Source of the DNA: CAZAFN01 sp964484795
GTDB taxonomy: Bacteria > Pseudomonadota > Alphaproteobacteria > Methylaequorales > Methylaequoraceae
Assembly (NCBI GenBank): GCA_964484795.1
Contig: CAZAFN010000002.1
Location: 1-64,000 of the forward strand
Reading direction: 5' to 3'
DNA: 64,000 nucleotides
Below, piece after piece: positions 15,088 through 24,264 of this stretch. Below the pieces are notes generated by a model, which saw only the letters and a program-made list of their open reading frames with translations, was not told the origin of the DNA and made no database searches. A program made the translations under genes and the position numbers. Position 1 is the first letter of the stretch, and every line of letters begins with the position of its first letter.

Positions 15088-16281
15088 ATGACTAGTAATA
15101 ATAATATCTTAATTGCTCAAGGCGGCGGTCCAACTAATGTTATAAACCAATCATTAATTGGGATTATTCAAGAGGAAAAAAAAAATAAATCAAAAATATT
15201 TGGTTCTATTAATGGTGTTAATGGAATAATTAATAATAACTTTAAATTATTAAATAAAATTTCTTTGCCAACCTTGAAGTTAATTGGAAACTCTCCTGGA
15301 GCAGCACTTGGATCAACTAGAGACAAACCTGATCAAAAGTATTGTTTGGAAATATTGGACATCTTAAAAAGGAAAAATATTTCAAAATTTTACTATATAG
15401 GGGGCAATGATTCGTCTGATAGTTTAAAAATAATTTCTAATCAAACAAAAATCTTTAAGCATAAACTTCAATGCATTCATATCCCTAAGACAATTGATAA
15501 TGATCTTGTAAAAAACGATCACACGCCTGGTTTTGGTTCAGCTGCAAAGTATGTCGCAATGCTTTTTTCTGGAATTAATTTTGACGTAAAATCTTTACCA
15601 GGTGTCTATCTTGGAATTGTTATGGGAAGACACGCAGGTTTTCTTACCGCAGCTTCATCACTCCTAAGAAAAAAAAAAGATGACGGGCCTCATCTTATTT
15701 TTTTACCTGAAATTCCATTTGAAATTGACAATTTTCTTAAACTTATAAAAAAAGAATATGAAAAAAATGGGAAATGTATTGTTGCTATTTCTGAGGGAAT
15801 CCAAGATAAACATAAAAAACTAATATCAGAAAGAACAAGCAAAAATCAAGAGTTTGATTCTCATGGAAATGTTCAATTATCAGGATCCAGTTCATTAGGA
15901 GATTTCCTTGCAGAACAAATTAAAAAAAAATTAAAAATTTCTAGGGTTAGAGCAGATACTTTAGGTTATCCACAACGATGTTTTCCTGGGTCTGTCTCTG
16001 AAGTTGATCAAGATGAGGCTTTTCAAATTGGCAGAACAGCTGTACATTTTTCTAAAACTGAAAAAAAATCCTTTTCAACTGGAATTTCTGAAAGAAAAAA
16101 TCTAGAAAAAATTTATAAAATAACCTTTAAAATAAATTCACTAGAAGATGTTGCAGGCAAAACCAAAACAATGCCATCTAAATTCTACGATTCCAAGGCT
16201 GGAAACGTTTCAAAACTTTTTCAAAAATATGCATTACCATTAATTGGAAAAAAAATTCCTAAAACCACCTCAATTATTTAA
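15088..16281 (+). CDS. pfp: Pyrophosphate-dependent 6-phosphofructokinase
   Basis: This enzyme phosphorylates fructose 6-phosphate with pyrophosphate, reversibly. The N-terminus AQGGGPTNVINQSLIG and the block GNSPGAALGSTR are family features. Two residues set the donor. In GGNDSSDS the Asp replaces the Gly of ATP enzymes, and PKTIDNDL has the Lys of PPi enzymes. GFGSAAKY and GVYLGIVMGRHAGFL complete the site. The length is 397. Its end overlaps the convergent hom by eight bases. It fits with the membrane pyrophosphatase encoded at 25.2-27.4 kb. Confidence 0.92.
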   Translation: MTSNNNILIAQGGGPTNVINQSLIGIIQEEKKNKSKIFGSINGVNGIINNNFKLLNKISLPTLKLIGNSPGAALGSTRDKPDQKYCLEILDILKRKNISKFYYIGGNDSSDSLKIISNQTKIFKHKLQCIHIPKTIDNDLVKNDHTPGFGSAAKYVAMLFSGINFDVKSLPGVYLGIVMGRHAGFLTAASSLLRKKKDDGPHLIFLPEIPFEIDNFLKLIKKEYEKNGKCIVAISEGIQDKHKKLISERTSKNQEFDSHGNVQLSGSSSLGDFLAEQIKKKLKISRVRADTLGYPQRCFPGSVSEVDQDEAFQIGRTAVHFSKTEKKSFSTGISERKNLEKIYKITFKINSLEDVAGKTKTMPSKFYDSKAGNVSKLFQKYALPLIGKKIPKTTSII

Positions 16282-17566
16282 AACTTTCTATTCTTAAATA
16301 AACTGTCTTTTTTAAAATAAAATCAAGTTTATCAATTTTATTTAGAGCAGTTCTCATATTCTTTTCTTTACAATTATGAGTAGTTACAACAATCGTAGCC
16401 TGGTTTATATCATCTTTAAGTGGATCTTTTTGCAACATAGATTTCATTGAAATATCACATTTTTTGAATTGATTAGATATACCTGACACTACCCCAGGTT
16501 TGTCTAAGGTTGTAAATCTCAAATAATAACTCCCAAATCTTTCTTCAATTTTAGCAAAATCAGTATTATCTTTAGGTAACTTTAAAGTGAAAGAAGCACT
16601 TCCTGATTTCAAAATAGTTATAATGTCACTTAAAACTGAAGTGGCAGTAGGAAATGAACCAGCTCCTTCACCTTGAAAAAAACTTTTCTTACAAAAATCG
16701 GATTCCACTACAATTCCATTATAAACTCCGTCAACATTAGAAATTAAAGATTTTTTCTCTACCAAACATGGATAGACAAAACTACCTATTTTATTTTTGT
16801 GTGTTTCTGTAATTCCAAGCAATTTAATTTTGTACCCTAGTGAATCAGCATATTTCAAATCAACCAGATTAATACCTCTTATACCTTCCACATTGATATA
16901 CTCGATATTTGAATTAATGTTAAAAGATAATGATGAGAGTATTGAAAGCTTGTGAGCAGTATCTACACCATCTATATCAAAACTTGGATCTGATTCTGCA
17001 TATCCCAATTCCTGAGCGTTAAACAAGATCTCATCAAAATTTTTGTTTGTAATTAGCATATTGGATAAAATGTAGTTAGATGTTCCATTCAATATTCCGT
17101 ATATTCTTTTAATTTTATTAGATACTAGAAAATCATCAATAACCTTAATTATTGGTATTCCTCCAGCAACTGCTGCTTCAAATTTTATTGAACATTCATT
17201 GTCTAAAGATAATTTCTTTAATTGATCCCAATGTTTAGAAACAAGTGCTTTATTTGCTGTAACAACATTTTTTTTCTTCTTTAATGCATCAAAAACTATC
17301 TTCTTTGCAATTCCATCTTCTCCACCAATCAATTCAACCAAAACATCATAATCATCAAATTTTAATAATTTTTCTGCATCATCAAATATTTTGGTTTTCT
17401 TATACAATTCTCCTGTAAATTTTTTTTTTCTTCTTGAAGCTATAGCAGAAACTTCTAGTTTTGCATTTGTTATATGCTTTAACTTGGACTTTTTAATTAA
17501 ATCTAATAATCCTTGACCAACTGTCCCAATGCCAGCAATCGCAATCTTTAAAGTATTAGAGAACAC
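16274..17566 (-). CDS. hom: Homoserine dehydrogenase
   Basis: It reduces aspartate semialdehyde to homoserine with NAD(P)H, on the way to threonine and methionine. The Rossmann motif is GIGTVGQGLLDLI at about 12-24. VTANKALVSKHW, EAAVAGGIPIIK, GILNGTSNYILS and AQELGYAESDPSFDIDGVDTAHKLSILS are classical blocks. A C-terminal ACT domain (from about 345; FTTLDKPGVVSGISNQF) allows feedback control by threonine. It is four bases downstream of the OmpA-like lipoprotein gene. metY, which uses the product after acylation, lies at 40.3 kb. Confidence 0.96.
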   Translation of the reverse strand: MFSNTLKIAIAGIGTVGQGLLDLIKKSKLKHITNAKLEVSAIASRRKKKFTGELYKKTKIFDDAEKLLKFDDYDVLVELIGGEDGIAKKIVFDALKKKKNVVTANKALVSKHWDQLKKLSLDNECSIKFEAAVAGGIPIIKVIDDFLVSNKIKRIYGILNGTSNYILSNMLITNKNFDEILFNAQELGYAESDPSFDIDGVDTAHKLSILSSLSFNINSNIEYINVEGIRGINLVDLKYADSLGYKIKLLGITETHKNKIGSFVYPCLVEKKSLISNVDGVYNGIVVESDFCKKSFFQGEGAGSFPTATSVLSDIITILKSGSASFTLKLPKDNTDFAKIEERFGSYYLRFTTLDKPGVVSGISNQFKKCDISMKSMLQKDPLKDDINQATIVVTTHNCKEKNMRTALNKIDKLDFILKKTVYLRIESFK

Positions 17567-17570
17567 ATTA

Positions 17571-18329
17571 TCAATATATTAGGAAAATTTCAGTTCTTTG
17601 ATTGGCTTTTGTGCCAGCTGGCATAGTTTCTTCAAAAAGTTGTTGGGAATCCGAGACAGCTTCAGTTATTAAATTCTTGCGAGGAAAATTATATTTTTCA
17701 ACAAATACTTTTGCTACAGAATGAGCTCTTTTATCGGATATTTTAAAGTTTACAAGCTTATGTTCAGCAACAGGCATATCTTTCGTTCTTTTGCTGGCAT
17801 GCCCAACAATTTTAATCTTTGCATTCCTTTGCTTTGCTATTTTAACAATTTTTCTTATTTTCTTTAATCCTTTATAATCAACTTGACTCGACCCCGTTGC
17901 AAAAGAAATTGTTGCAACTCTGTATTGTATTTTATTTTCAATTTTCAAAGGTATTGGTTCAAAGCCAATAAAATTCTTTTTCTTTTCAATAGTTGTCTTT
18001 TTTACATCATCTTTTTTAGCAATTTCTTTTGGTTTAGCAGTGACAAGGGAACTATCATATTGTTTAGGTGGTGTTACAGGAAGTGACTCTTCCGGTATTT
18101 GAGTTTTGATTTCGTCGGATTTCGTTTCCTGAGGAGAAATAACATCTTCACTTTTTTCAACATTTTCAAGATCTGATAATAATTCTTGATCAGAATCATC
18201 AACAATCTCAACCTCATCATCACTAGAAATACCCTTAGAAAAAGATTCTGACCAGTTTGATACTGTCTCACATGAAACTAAAATAAAAAATAATAGGCAC
18301 GGTATTAAAAAGATTTTAAAATTTTTCAT
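17571..18329 (-). CDS. OmpA-family peptidoglycan-binding lipoprotein
   Basis: A lipoprotein signal (FFILVSCETV, lipobox Cys at about 20) is followed by an acidic, low-complexity linker of about 100 residues rich in Asp, Glu, Ser and Lys. A C-terminal OmpA-like domain (about 135-252) holds ISFATGSSQVDYKGL, IKIVGHASKRT, NFKISDKRAHSVAKV and NQRTEIF. Such proteins bridge the outer membrane and peptidoglycan. The spacing to hom is four bases, so the two genes are likely co-transcribed. The specific function is unknown. Confidence 0.82.
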   Translation of the reverse strand: MKNFKIFLIPCLLFFILVSCETVSNWSESFSKGISSDDEVEIVDDSDQELLSDLENVEKSEDVISPQETKSDEIKTQIPEESLPVTPPKQYDSSLVTAKPKEIAKKDDVKKTTIEKKKNFIGFEPIPLKIENKIQYRVATISFATGSSQVDYKGLKKIRKIVKIAKQRNAKIKIVGHASKRTKDMPVAEHKLVNFKISDKRAHSVAKVFVEKYNFPRKNLITEAVSDSQQLFEETMPAGTKANQRTEIFLIY

Positions 18330-18355
18330 TCAACTAAAACAACTAAGAATAAAAA

Positions 18356-18925
18356 TTATAGTTTAAAAAAAAAAATCTCAAAATATTTTTTTAAAAATTC
18401 TTTACTTAGCTCAAAGTATACCTTTGGTGTATTAATTAATAATTGCTCTTCAATGTCAGATATTTGTCTTATGAATCTAGCTGGATTTCCAGCCCAAAGC
18501 TCCTTTTTTTTTATTACGGTTCCAGGAGGAACCAGTGCTCCAGCAGCTACAAATGCCATTTCTTCTACTACACACTTATCTAAAATAATTGCTCCCATAC
18601 CAATCAATGAATAATTATTAATTGTACATGCGTGAATCGTAGCATTATGACCAATTGTAACATTATCACCAATGATGGTTGGAAAGCCTTTTTTACCATT
18701 GGCAGAAAAACCATTAGATGAAACATGAATTACGCTACCATCTTGAATATTTGTATTTTCTCCAATTTTTATAAAATTCACATCTGCCCGGATAACACAA
18801 TTAAACCAAATATTCGTCCCTTTCCCAACTTTTACATCACCAATTATCTGTACTCCCTCAGCTACAAAAACGCTTTTGTCTATTTCAGGAAATTTATCCT
18901 TAAATTTAATAAATTTGTTATTCAT
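18356..18925 (-). CDS. Gamma-class carbonic anhydrase-family protein (left-handed beta-helix)
   Basis: This is a hexapeptide-repeat protein of 189 residues, with FVAEGVQIIGDVKVGKGTNIWFNCVIRADVN starting the helix (it spans about 20-140). IGDNVTIGHNATIHACTI holds the His pair that, with another His, binds the metal in gamma carbonic anhydrases. The C-terminal NPARFIRQISDIE is the usual family ending. It may hydrate CO2 or be a catalytically weak scaffold. It follows argC by seven bases. Confidence 0.85.
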   Translation of the reverse strand: MNNKFIKFKDKFPEIDKSVFVAEGVQIIGDVKVGKGTNIWFNCVIRADVNFIKIGENTNIQDGSVIHVSSNGFSANGKKGFPTIIGDNVTIGHNATIHACTINNYSLIGMGAIILDKCVVEEMAFVAAGALVPPGTVIKKKELWAGNPARFIRQISDIEEQLLINTPKVYFELSKEFLKKYFEIFFFKL

Positions 18926-18932
18926 AATTCAA

Positions 18933-19949
18933 TCAAATCAAAGCCTGTGTTTCATTAAAGTCAAACATTAGATTCATATTTTGTATTGCTTGACCAGCGG
19001 CACCCTTTATAAGATTGTCTATGCAACTTATTATAATAATTTTCTTTTGTGCATAATCTGTAAAAACCTTTAATGCAACATTATTGGTCCCCCTAACATC
19101 ACTTAATTTAGGTATCTCTTCGTTTTTAAAAAATTTTATAAAAGGTTCTTTTTTATAAAAACTCTGCAATGCATTCAAAACATCAGATTGATCTAAATTA
19201 TTTTTACTCAAGTAGATTGTTGATTGAATCCCACTAAAAACTGGAAGAAGGTTAGGTATAAATGTAAAAGAAATATTTTTTGAAAATTTTCCCAACTCTT
19301 GTTTAATCTCTGGGTAATGTTTATGTTCAAATATATTGTATGAAAAAAAATTTTCACTTAACTCAGAAAGTAAATTTTCATTCTTTGGCTTTTTACCTGC
19401 ACCACTAACTCCAGATTTTGAATCAATGACTATATGATCCTTATCAATTATTTTTTTTTTTAGCAACGGCAACAAAGGTATTAAAACTGAAGTAGGATAA
19501 CAACCTGGATTTGCAACAAACTTAGATTTGATTATTTCATTTTTATATATTTCGCTCAATCCATAAACAAATCTATTAAATTTTTTCTTTGATTTATGTT
19601 TTGTTTTATAGAAATATTCATATTCTAAAATATCATTAAGTCTAAAATCACCTGACAAATCAATGATTGGAATTTTATCATCAAGATTAAAAATTATTTC
19701 TTGTTGAAACTCACCGTGTGGCAAACAACTAAAAATAAGATCCGTATTGCTAAAATTAAATTCCAAGTAATCACTTATTAATATATTTGGTAAATTTTTC
19801 ATCTTTGGAAAAAGATTCCTCAGATTCTGACCTTTAGTTGTTTTACCAAAGATACCATGAATATTTATATTCTTATGTCTATTTAGGAAATACAATAGCT
19901 TTGAGCCTGTATAACCAGACACACCAAAAATACATACATTTAAAGACAT
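18933..19949 (-). CDS. argC: N-acetyl-gamma-glutamyl-phosphate reductase
   Basis: It catalyses the NADPH-dependent third step of arginine synthesis. The Rossmann motif is FGVSGYTGSKLL at about 8-19, LPHGEFQ and DLSGDFRL follow, and the catalytic Cys is in NPGCYPTSVLIPL at about 147. HKHYPEI, SFTFIPNLLPVFSG, and DVRGTNN with QAIQNMNLMFDFNET complete it. The length is the long argC type (338). In alphaproteobacteria argC regularly follows rpsI, as here (gap six bases). Confidence 0.95.
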   Translation of the reverse strand: MSLNVCIFGVSGYTGSKLLYFLNRHKNINIHGIFGKTTKGQNLRNLFPKMKNLPNILISDYLEFNFSNTDLIFSCLPHGEFQQEIIFNLDDKIPIIDLSGDFRLNDILEYEYFYKTKHKSKKKFNRFVYGLSEIYKNEIIKSKFVANPGCYPTSVLIPLLPLLKKKIIDKDHIVIDSKSGVSGAGKKPKNENLLSELSENFFSYNIFEHKHYPEIKQELGKFSKNISFTFIPNLLPVFSGIQSTIYLSKNNLDQSDVLNALQSFYKKEPFIKFFKNEEIPKLSDVRGTNNVALKVFTDYAQKKIIIISCIDNLIKGAAGQAIQNMNLMFDFNETQALI

Positions 19950-19955
19950 TAGGAA

Positions 19956-20420
19956 CTATCTTTTTGAAAATTGCGGACTTCTTCTGGCTTTATGTTTCCC
20001 AAACTTTTTTCTTTCAACTTTTCTTGCATCACGTCTAAGAAAACCTAATTTTTTTAATTTTTTTCTTAAAGACGGATCTAAGTTAACTAGTGCTCTACTA
20101 ATACCATGTCTTAACGCCCCTGCTTGACCAGATAAACCACCACCAGAAACAGTTGAAAAAACATCAACTTGATCAAGTTTGTCAGTTTTACTCAAAGGTT
20201 CTTCAAGAATTGAACTATATATCTTTCTTAAAAAATATTTATTACTAGGTTTACCATTCACAGTTATTTTTCCAGCACCAAGTTTAATCCAAACTCTTGA
20301 AACTGATGTTTTTCTTCTGCCTGTAGCGTAAGCTCTGCCTAATTTATCTAAAATTGGGCCTTTATCTAAATTCTGATCAATAGGTTCGGATGATTTATGT
20401 TCAACACTTTCTTCAGCCAT
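19956..20420 (-). CDS. rpsI: 30S ribosomal protein S9
   Basis: S9 sits in the small subunit head, and its basic C-terminal tail touches P-site tRNA. YATGRRKTSVSRVWIKLGAG and GGGLSGQAGALRHGISRALV are signature blocks, ending with KKFGKHKARRSPQFSKR. The 154 residues include an N-terminal extension of about 28 residues before the conserved domain, as seen in alphaproteobacteria. It follows rplM by three bases. Confidence 0.97.
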   Translation of the reverse strand: MAEESVEHKSSEPIDQNLDKGPILDKLGRAYATGRRKTSVSRVWIKLGAGKITVNGKPSNKYFLRKIYSSILEEPLSKTDKLDQVDVFSTVSGGGLSGQAGALRHGISRALVNLDPSLRKKLKKLGFLRRDARKVERKKFGKHKARRSPQFSKR

Positions 20421-20423
20421 AAC

Positions 20424-20891
20424 TTAATTTACTTTGTTTTTTCTATTTAAAGATGAAAAGTCTATGACTTCTGGTTTTTGAGCAGATAAATTATGTTCTG
20501 CTCCTCCAAAAATTCTTAAATTTCCAAGTTGTTGTTTTGCTAAGGCATTTGAATTCATCATTCTTTCGACTGCTTTTCTTACCACAAATCCAGGGTTTTT
20601 TCCATTTACAATTTTGTTAAAAAAAGTTTCTTTGATTCCTCCAGGGTAACCAGTATGTTTGAAATAGTTCTTTTTCTTTGCTTTAGTTCCAGTTAACTTT
20701 ACTTTACTAGCATTTATGATCACAACATTATCACCACAATCTAAATGTGGGGTAAAAATAGTTTTGTGTTTTCCCTTAAGCAAGCCAACTACTTTTGCAG
20801 CAAGTCTTCCTAGAACAAGACCATCTGCATCAATAAGATACCACTTTTTTTGTATATCTTTTTTCTTTAATGAATAAGTTAGCATAATCAA
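20424..20891 (-). CDS. rplM: 50S ribosomal protein L13
   Basis: L13 is an early-assembly protein of the large subunit. KWYLIDADGLVLGRLAAKV, the GKHKTIFTPHLDCGDNVVII block and YFKHTGYPGGIKE are diagnostic. The length (155) is typical. It starts the rplM-rpsI-argC unit. MLTYSLKKKDIQ may be the real start, two codons in. Confidence 0.97.
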   Translation of the reverse strand: MIMLTYSLKKKDIQKKWYLIDADGLVLGRLAAKVVGLLKGKHKTIFTPHLDCGDNVVIINASKVKLTGTKAKKKNYFKHTGYPGGIKETFFNKIVNGKNPGFVVRKAVERMMNSNALAKQQLGNLRIFGGAEHNLSAQKPEVIDFSSLNRKNKVN

Positions 20892-20900
20892 TTATTTAAA

Positions 20901-20929
20901 ATAAATAACTTAATATTCTAAACTGTCAA
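20901..20929 (-). promoter_or_regulatory. Candidate sigma-70-type promoter for rplM-rpsI
   Basis: On the minus strand TTGACA (20929-20924) is a perfect -35, and ATTTAT (20906-20901) lies after a 17-base spacer as a weak -10. The start codon of rplM is about 10 bases further, leaving little room for a leader, so either the -10 or the start choice may be off. Confidence 0.35.
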
Positions 20930-20943
20930 CTGTTAAAAAAAGT

Positions 20944-21261
20944 TTATAAAAGATTGTCAAATGCCCAGCGTAAATATTTTTCATTCGGCTCACCTGTTTT
21001 AATTTCAACAAGAAATGGAGTGTCATAAGAATGAATAGATTTTAATAGTTTTTCAATATTACTTTTGTTAAGATCTGTTTTTATTATTAGAATTAGTTCC
21101 TTTGCAGAAGAATAAGATTCCTTATCAACAAAAAAACTTTCCACATTTTTAATTATATTTACACATACTGCTTTTTTTTGGAGAATAAGTTTTTTTGAAA
21201 TTTTTTTTGCCTCCGATAGACTTCCACAGGTTGTGTAATAGATTCTAATTTTTTTCTTCAT
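20944..21261 (-). CDS. cutA: CutA1-family divalent-cation tolerance protein
   Basis: CutA1 is a trimeric ferredoxin-like protein that binds divalent copper in vitro. Its in vivo role is unsettled. The 105 residues show TTCGSLSEAKKISKKLI, AVCVNIIKNVESFF, KELILIIKTD, the family signature SYDTPFLVEIKTG, and YLRWAFDNL at the C-terminus. It lies between rplM and tRNA-Pro on the same strand. Confidence 0.9.
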   Translation of the reverse strand: MKKKIRIYYTTCGSLSEAKKISKKLILQKKAVCVNIIKNVESFFVDKESYSSAKELILIIKTDLNKSNIEKLLKSIHSYDTPFLVEIKTGEPNEKYLRWAFDNLL

Positions 21262-21268
21262 ACATCAA

Positions 21269-21347
21269 TGGTCGGGGCGACTGGATTTGAACCGGCGACC
21301 TCCCGTCCCCCAGACGGACGCGCTAAACCAGACTGCGCTACGCCCCG
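21269..21347 (-). tRNA. tRNA-Pro (anticodon GGG)
   Basis: The minus strand folds with acceptor CGGGGCG/CGCCCCG, T-arm CGGTTCAAATCCAG and encoded CCA. The anticodon stem can be drawn in two registers. The one with a conserved U33 gives loop CTGGGGG and anticodon GGG. It is 79 nt because of an enlarged D-loop. It lies eight bases upstream of cutA. Confidence 0.92.
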
Positions 21348-21395
21348 AAGTTTTTTCATATTATTTTTTTAATTTCATTAATTAAAAACTTAAGC

Positions 21396-21668
21396 TCACC
21401 AACTATTTTTTTTTTTTTTACTCGCATATTGAAAATCTTTGTGAAGAATTTTATTGGCACCCTCAATTGAATATTTATTTACATACAAAAGTTCTTTTAC
21501 TCTTTCAAGAATTAGTATTTGTTTCTCATCATAATATCTAATTCCTGTTTTTTTTTTTATTGGAACAACTAATTTAAATTTCTTTTCCCAAAATCTCAAA
21601 ACATAAATTGGAACCTCAATTAACCTTGACACCTCTCCAATTGTTTTAAGAGCATTAGGATTTGTCAT
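21396..21668 (-). CDS. MerR-family helix-turn-helix regulator
   Basis: This is a short (90-residue) MerR DNA-binding domain. KTIGEVSRLIEVPIYVLRFWEKKF is the helix-turn-helix with the usual RFWE, and GIRYYDEKQILILERVKELLY is the wing. No effector domain follows. In alphaproteobacteria this gene regularly follows fabH-ihfA. Its target is unknown. It overlaps ihfA by 14 bases. Confidence 0.9.
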   Translation of the reverse strand: MTNPNALKTIGEVSRLIEVPIYVLRFWEKKFKLVVPIKKKTGIRYYDEKQILILERVKELLYVNKYSIEGANKILHKDFQYASKKKKNSW

Positions 21669-21972
21669 TTGAATTTTCTATATTCGAATTAAGTAAATTA
21701 ATTAGGAAATTTGAAGCCTTGAATCTAACAACATTTCTTTCTGAAATCATCACTTCTTCTTTGGTTTTAGGGTTTCTTCCAATTCTTTCTTTCTTTCTTT
21801 TTATCTTGAAGATGCCAAAGTTTACAATTTTAACATCATTATTAGATTTCAATTGATCACATAAAATTTCAAGAAAATTTTCAAAAAAATTCTGACACTC
21901 TCTTTTTGAAAGCCCAATGCTTTCATTAAGATGATCCACAATTAGTGCTTTTGTCAAAACTTTTTTTTTCAT
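21655..21972 (-). CDS. ihfA: Integration host factor alpha subunit (HU/IHF family)
   Basis: IHF bends DNA sharply at specific sites. The 105 residues contain LTKALIVDHLNESIGLSKRECQ at the N-terminus, VKIVNFGIFKIKRKKERIGRNPKTKEE (the DNA-binding arm with GRNP) and RNVVRFKASNFL. The position after fabH and before the MerR gene is the standard alphaproteobacterial ihfA locus. IHF is a common partner of sigma-54 promoters such as the one before flgG here. Confidence 0.93.
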   Translation of the reverse strand: MKKKVLTKALIVDHLNESIGLSKRECQNFFENFLEILCDQLKSNNDVKIVNFGIFKIKRKKERIGRNPKTKEEVMISERNVVRFKASNFLINLLNSNIENSNDKS

Positions 21973-21984
21973 AAAATTATATAT

Positions 21985-22941
21985 TCAAATCTTTACAATA
22001 CAACTACCCCAAGTCAATCCTCCACCTATTGCACAAAGTGCAATTATATCACCTTTTTTTAAAATTCCAGATTTAACTGAACAAGACATAGCCAAAGGTA
22101 TAGATGCTGCAGAGGTGTTTGCGTGGAACTCAACTGTACTAATGGTTTTTTTTGAATTTATACCTAGTTTCTTTGCAGTACTTGAAATAATTCTTTGATT
22201 TGCCTGGTGTGGGATAAACCAATTAATATCACCCACATTAAGTTGACATTCTTGTAGAGCTTCATTAGTAGCCTCAGTTAATTTATTTACAGCCTGTTTA
22301 AAAATATCTTTTCCATTCATTCTAATCTTCCCAACTTCTTGATTCTTTGAAGGGCCACCATCACTATAAAGACTGTCATGCCATGAACCATCTGAATATA
22401 GTTTTGTAGATAAAATTCCACCATTTCCATTATTTGAAGATAAAACAACGGCTCCAGCACCATCACCAAATAAAACGCATGTTCTCCTATCATTCCAATC
22501 AACTATCTTAGATAAAGTTTCTGCACCAATAACTAAAATATTTTTAGATTTTCCAGATCTTATGAAAGAATCAGCTACTTGCAAAGAATAAATAAAACCA
22601 GAACAAACTGCTTGAATATCAAAGGCAGGGATATTGTTCATTTTAAAATGGTTTTGAATCTTTGTGGCGGTTGAAGGAAATGTATCATCTGGTGTTGTGG
22701 TTGCAACAATAATGCAATCAATATCTTTAGTTTTAATCTTTGCAGATTTAATTGCAGATTCAGATGCTTTAATTGCTAAATCGGAAGTTAGTTCATCTTT
22801 ACTTGCAATATGTCTTTGTTTAATCCCAGTACGGGAAAATATCCATTCGTCTGAAGTATCTACAAATTTAGTAAAATCATTGTTTTTAAGTACTTTTGAT
22901 GGGAGATAATGCCCAAAACCTATTATTTTTGAATTAAACAT
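21985..22941 (-). CDS. fabH: 3-oxoacyl-ACP synthase III (KAS III)
   Basis: FabH condenses acetyl-CoA with malonyl-ACP to start fatty-acid synthesis. The active Cys is in QAVCSGFIYSL at about 112. The other catalytic residues are His in HQANQRI (about 242) and Asn in HANTSAASIPLA. The N-terminus has GFGHYLPSKVLKN and SRTGIKQRHI. The length (318) is normal. It follows plsX by 19 bases in the conserved rpmF-plsX-fabH-ihfA order. Confidence 0.96.
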   Translation of the reverse strand: MFNSKIIGFGHYLPSKVLKNNDFTKFVDTSDEWIFSRTGIKQRHIASKDELTSDLAIKASESAIKSAKIKTKDIDCIIVATTTPDDTFPSTATKIQNHFKMNNIPAFDIQAVCSGFIYSLQVADSFIRSGKSKNILVIGAETLSKIVDWNDRRTCVLFGDGAGAVVLSSNNGNGGILSTKLYSDGSWHDSLYSDGGPSKNQEVGKIRMNGKDIFKQAVNKLTEATNEALQECQLNVGDINWFIPHQANQRIISSTAKKLGINSKKTISTVEFHANTSAASIPLAMSCSVKSGILKKGDIIALCAIGGGLTWGSCIVKI

Positions 22942-22960
22942 AAAAATTTTTGTTCATATT

Positions 22961-23962
22961 TTAAAAAACCATTTTTTTTTCTATTTCATTTACATAAGAG
23001 TTTTCAATCAACGAAACAGCTACACTTATAGCATTACAAAAACCAAATGCATCAGTAGCACCATGGCTTTTAACCACAATTCCATTTAGACCCAATAGTA
23101 CTGCTCCATTATATTTCCTCGGATCAATTCTTGCTTTAAATCTATTTAACGCAGGTTTTGACAAAATGTATCCAATCTTGGATATTATTGAACTTTTGTA
23201 TGCATTTTGTAAAAAAGTAAATATTAATTCTGCAACACCCTCAGCGGTTTTTAAAGCAATATTTCCAGAAAAACCATCTGTAACCACAACATCAACTATC
23301 CCCTTGTTTATATCATTGCCTTCAATAAAACCAAAAAAATTTATTTTGGAAGAAATTTTTTTCAAATCATTAAATGTTTGTTTAACAATAATATTGCCCT
23401 TAATATGTTCAGAACCAACATTTAACAAACCGATCTTAGGTTTTTTTATTCCTAAAACCAATTGAGAAAATATATCACCCATTAAAGCAAACTGAACCAA
23501 GTTATCATTTGAACAATCAACATTTGCACCTAAATCAAGGACAACTGTTTGCCCCTTCATTGTGGGCATAAGCCCAGCAATTGCTGGTCTATTTACTCCT
23601 TTTATTGTTTTTAAAACAAATTTTGATATTGCCATCAAGGCTCCAGTGTTTCCAGCTGACACAAAACCATGTGAAACATTATCTGCCACATTATTAATAC
23701 CTAGTCTCATACTAGATTTTTTTAATTTTCTTAAAGCATTTACTGGTTCATCATCTGATTTAATCTTTTCATCCGTATGAATAAAATCATAATTTGTAAA
23801 TTCAGAGTTTTTTTCTAACTCGACCTTTGAAAGTCTTTCATTGCCAAAGAGTTTAAAACTTACTTGCGGATAAATTTTAGAAGCCATTACAACACCTTCA
23901 ATTGTTGTTTCAGGACCTAAGTCACCACCCATTACATCAATGGCTAATACTATCTTTTTCAA
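22961..23962 (-). CDS. plsX: Phosphate acyltransferase PlsX
   Basis: PlsX converts acyl-ACP to acyl-phosphate for phospholipid synthesis. The block AIDVMGGDLGPETTIEGV opens the protein, and VSAGNTGALMAISKF, RPAIAGLMPT, LDLGANVDCS, VVTDGFSGNIALKTAEG and VVKSHGATDAFGFCNAI follow. The length is 333. It is placed between rpmF and fabH as usual. Confidence 0.96.
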   Translation of the reverse strand: MKKIVLAIDVMGGDLGPETTIEGVVMASKIYPQVSFKLFGNERLSKVELEKNSEFTNYDFIHTDEKIKSDDEPVNALRKLKKSSMRLGINNVADNVSHGFVSAGNTGALMAISKFVLKTIKGVNRPAIAGLMPTMKGQTVVLDLGANVDCSNDNLVQFALMGDIFSQLVLGIKKPKIGLLNVGSEHIKGNIIVKQTFNDLKKISSKINFFGFIEGNDINKGIVDVVVTDGFSGNIALKTAEGVAELIFTFLQNAYKSSIISKIGYILSKPALNRFKARIDPRKYNGAVLLGLNGIVVKSHGATDAFGFCNAISVAVSLIENSYVNEIEKKMVF

Positions 23963-23979
23963 ATTGGATCTCCAAAGAA

Positions 23980-24192
23980 CTAATTTTCAGAATCTTCGTT
24001 CTTTTCTGAATCGGTTTCGATTTTTTTAACTACTTCTCTTTTATTGTAAAAACCACATGACTTACATATGTGATGACTCAACTTGAGTTCTCCACAATTA
24101 GGACATTCAATTGAATTCACTGCAAGCACTGAGTCATGAGAACGTCTCATATTCCTTTTTGATGGTGTCGTCTTCCTTTTTGGTACTGCCAC
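23980..24192 (-). CDS. rpmF: 50S ribosomal protein L32
   Basis: This small large-subunit protein begins MAVPKRKTTPSKRNMRRSHD, the universal L32 start. A zinc-ribbon core (CPNCGELKLSHHICKSCG) follows and then an acidic tail. The usual upstream partner yceD (DUF177) is not present: the 72 bases before rpmF contain only an AT-rich gap to the bc1 chaperone gene. Confidence 0.96.
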   Translation of the reverse strand: MAVPKRKTTPSKRNMRRSHDSVLAVNSIECPNCGELKLSHHICKSCGFYNKREVVKKIETDSEKNEDSEN

Positions 24193-24264
24193 TATAAATC
24201 CTTGTAAAATTGACTTTTACAAAAATTTTAAAAAAATAACAATATATTTTTTAAATAATAAATT

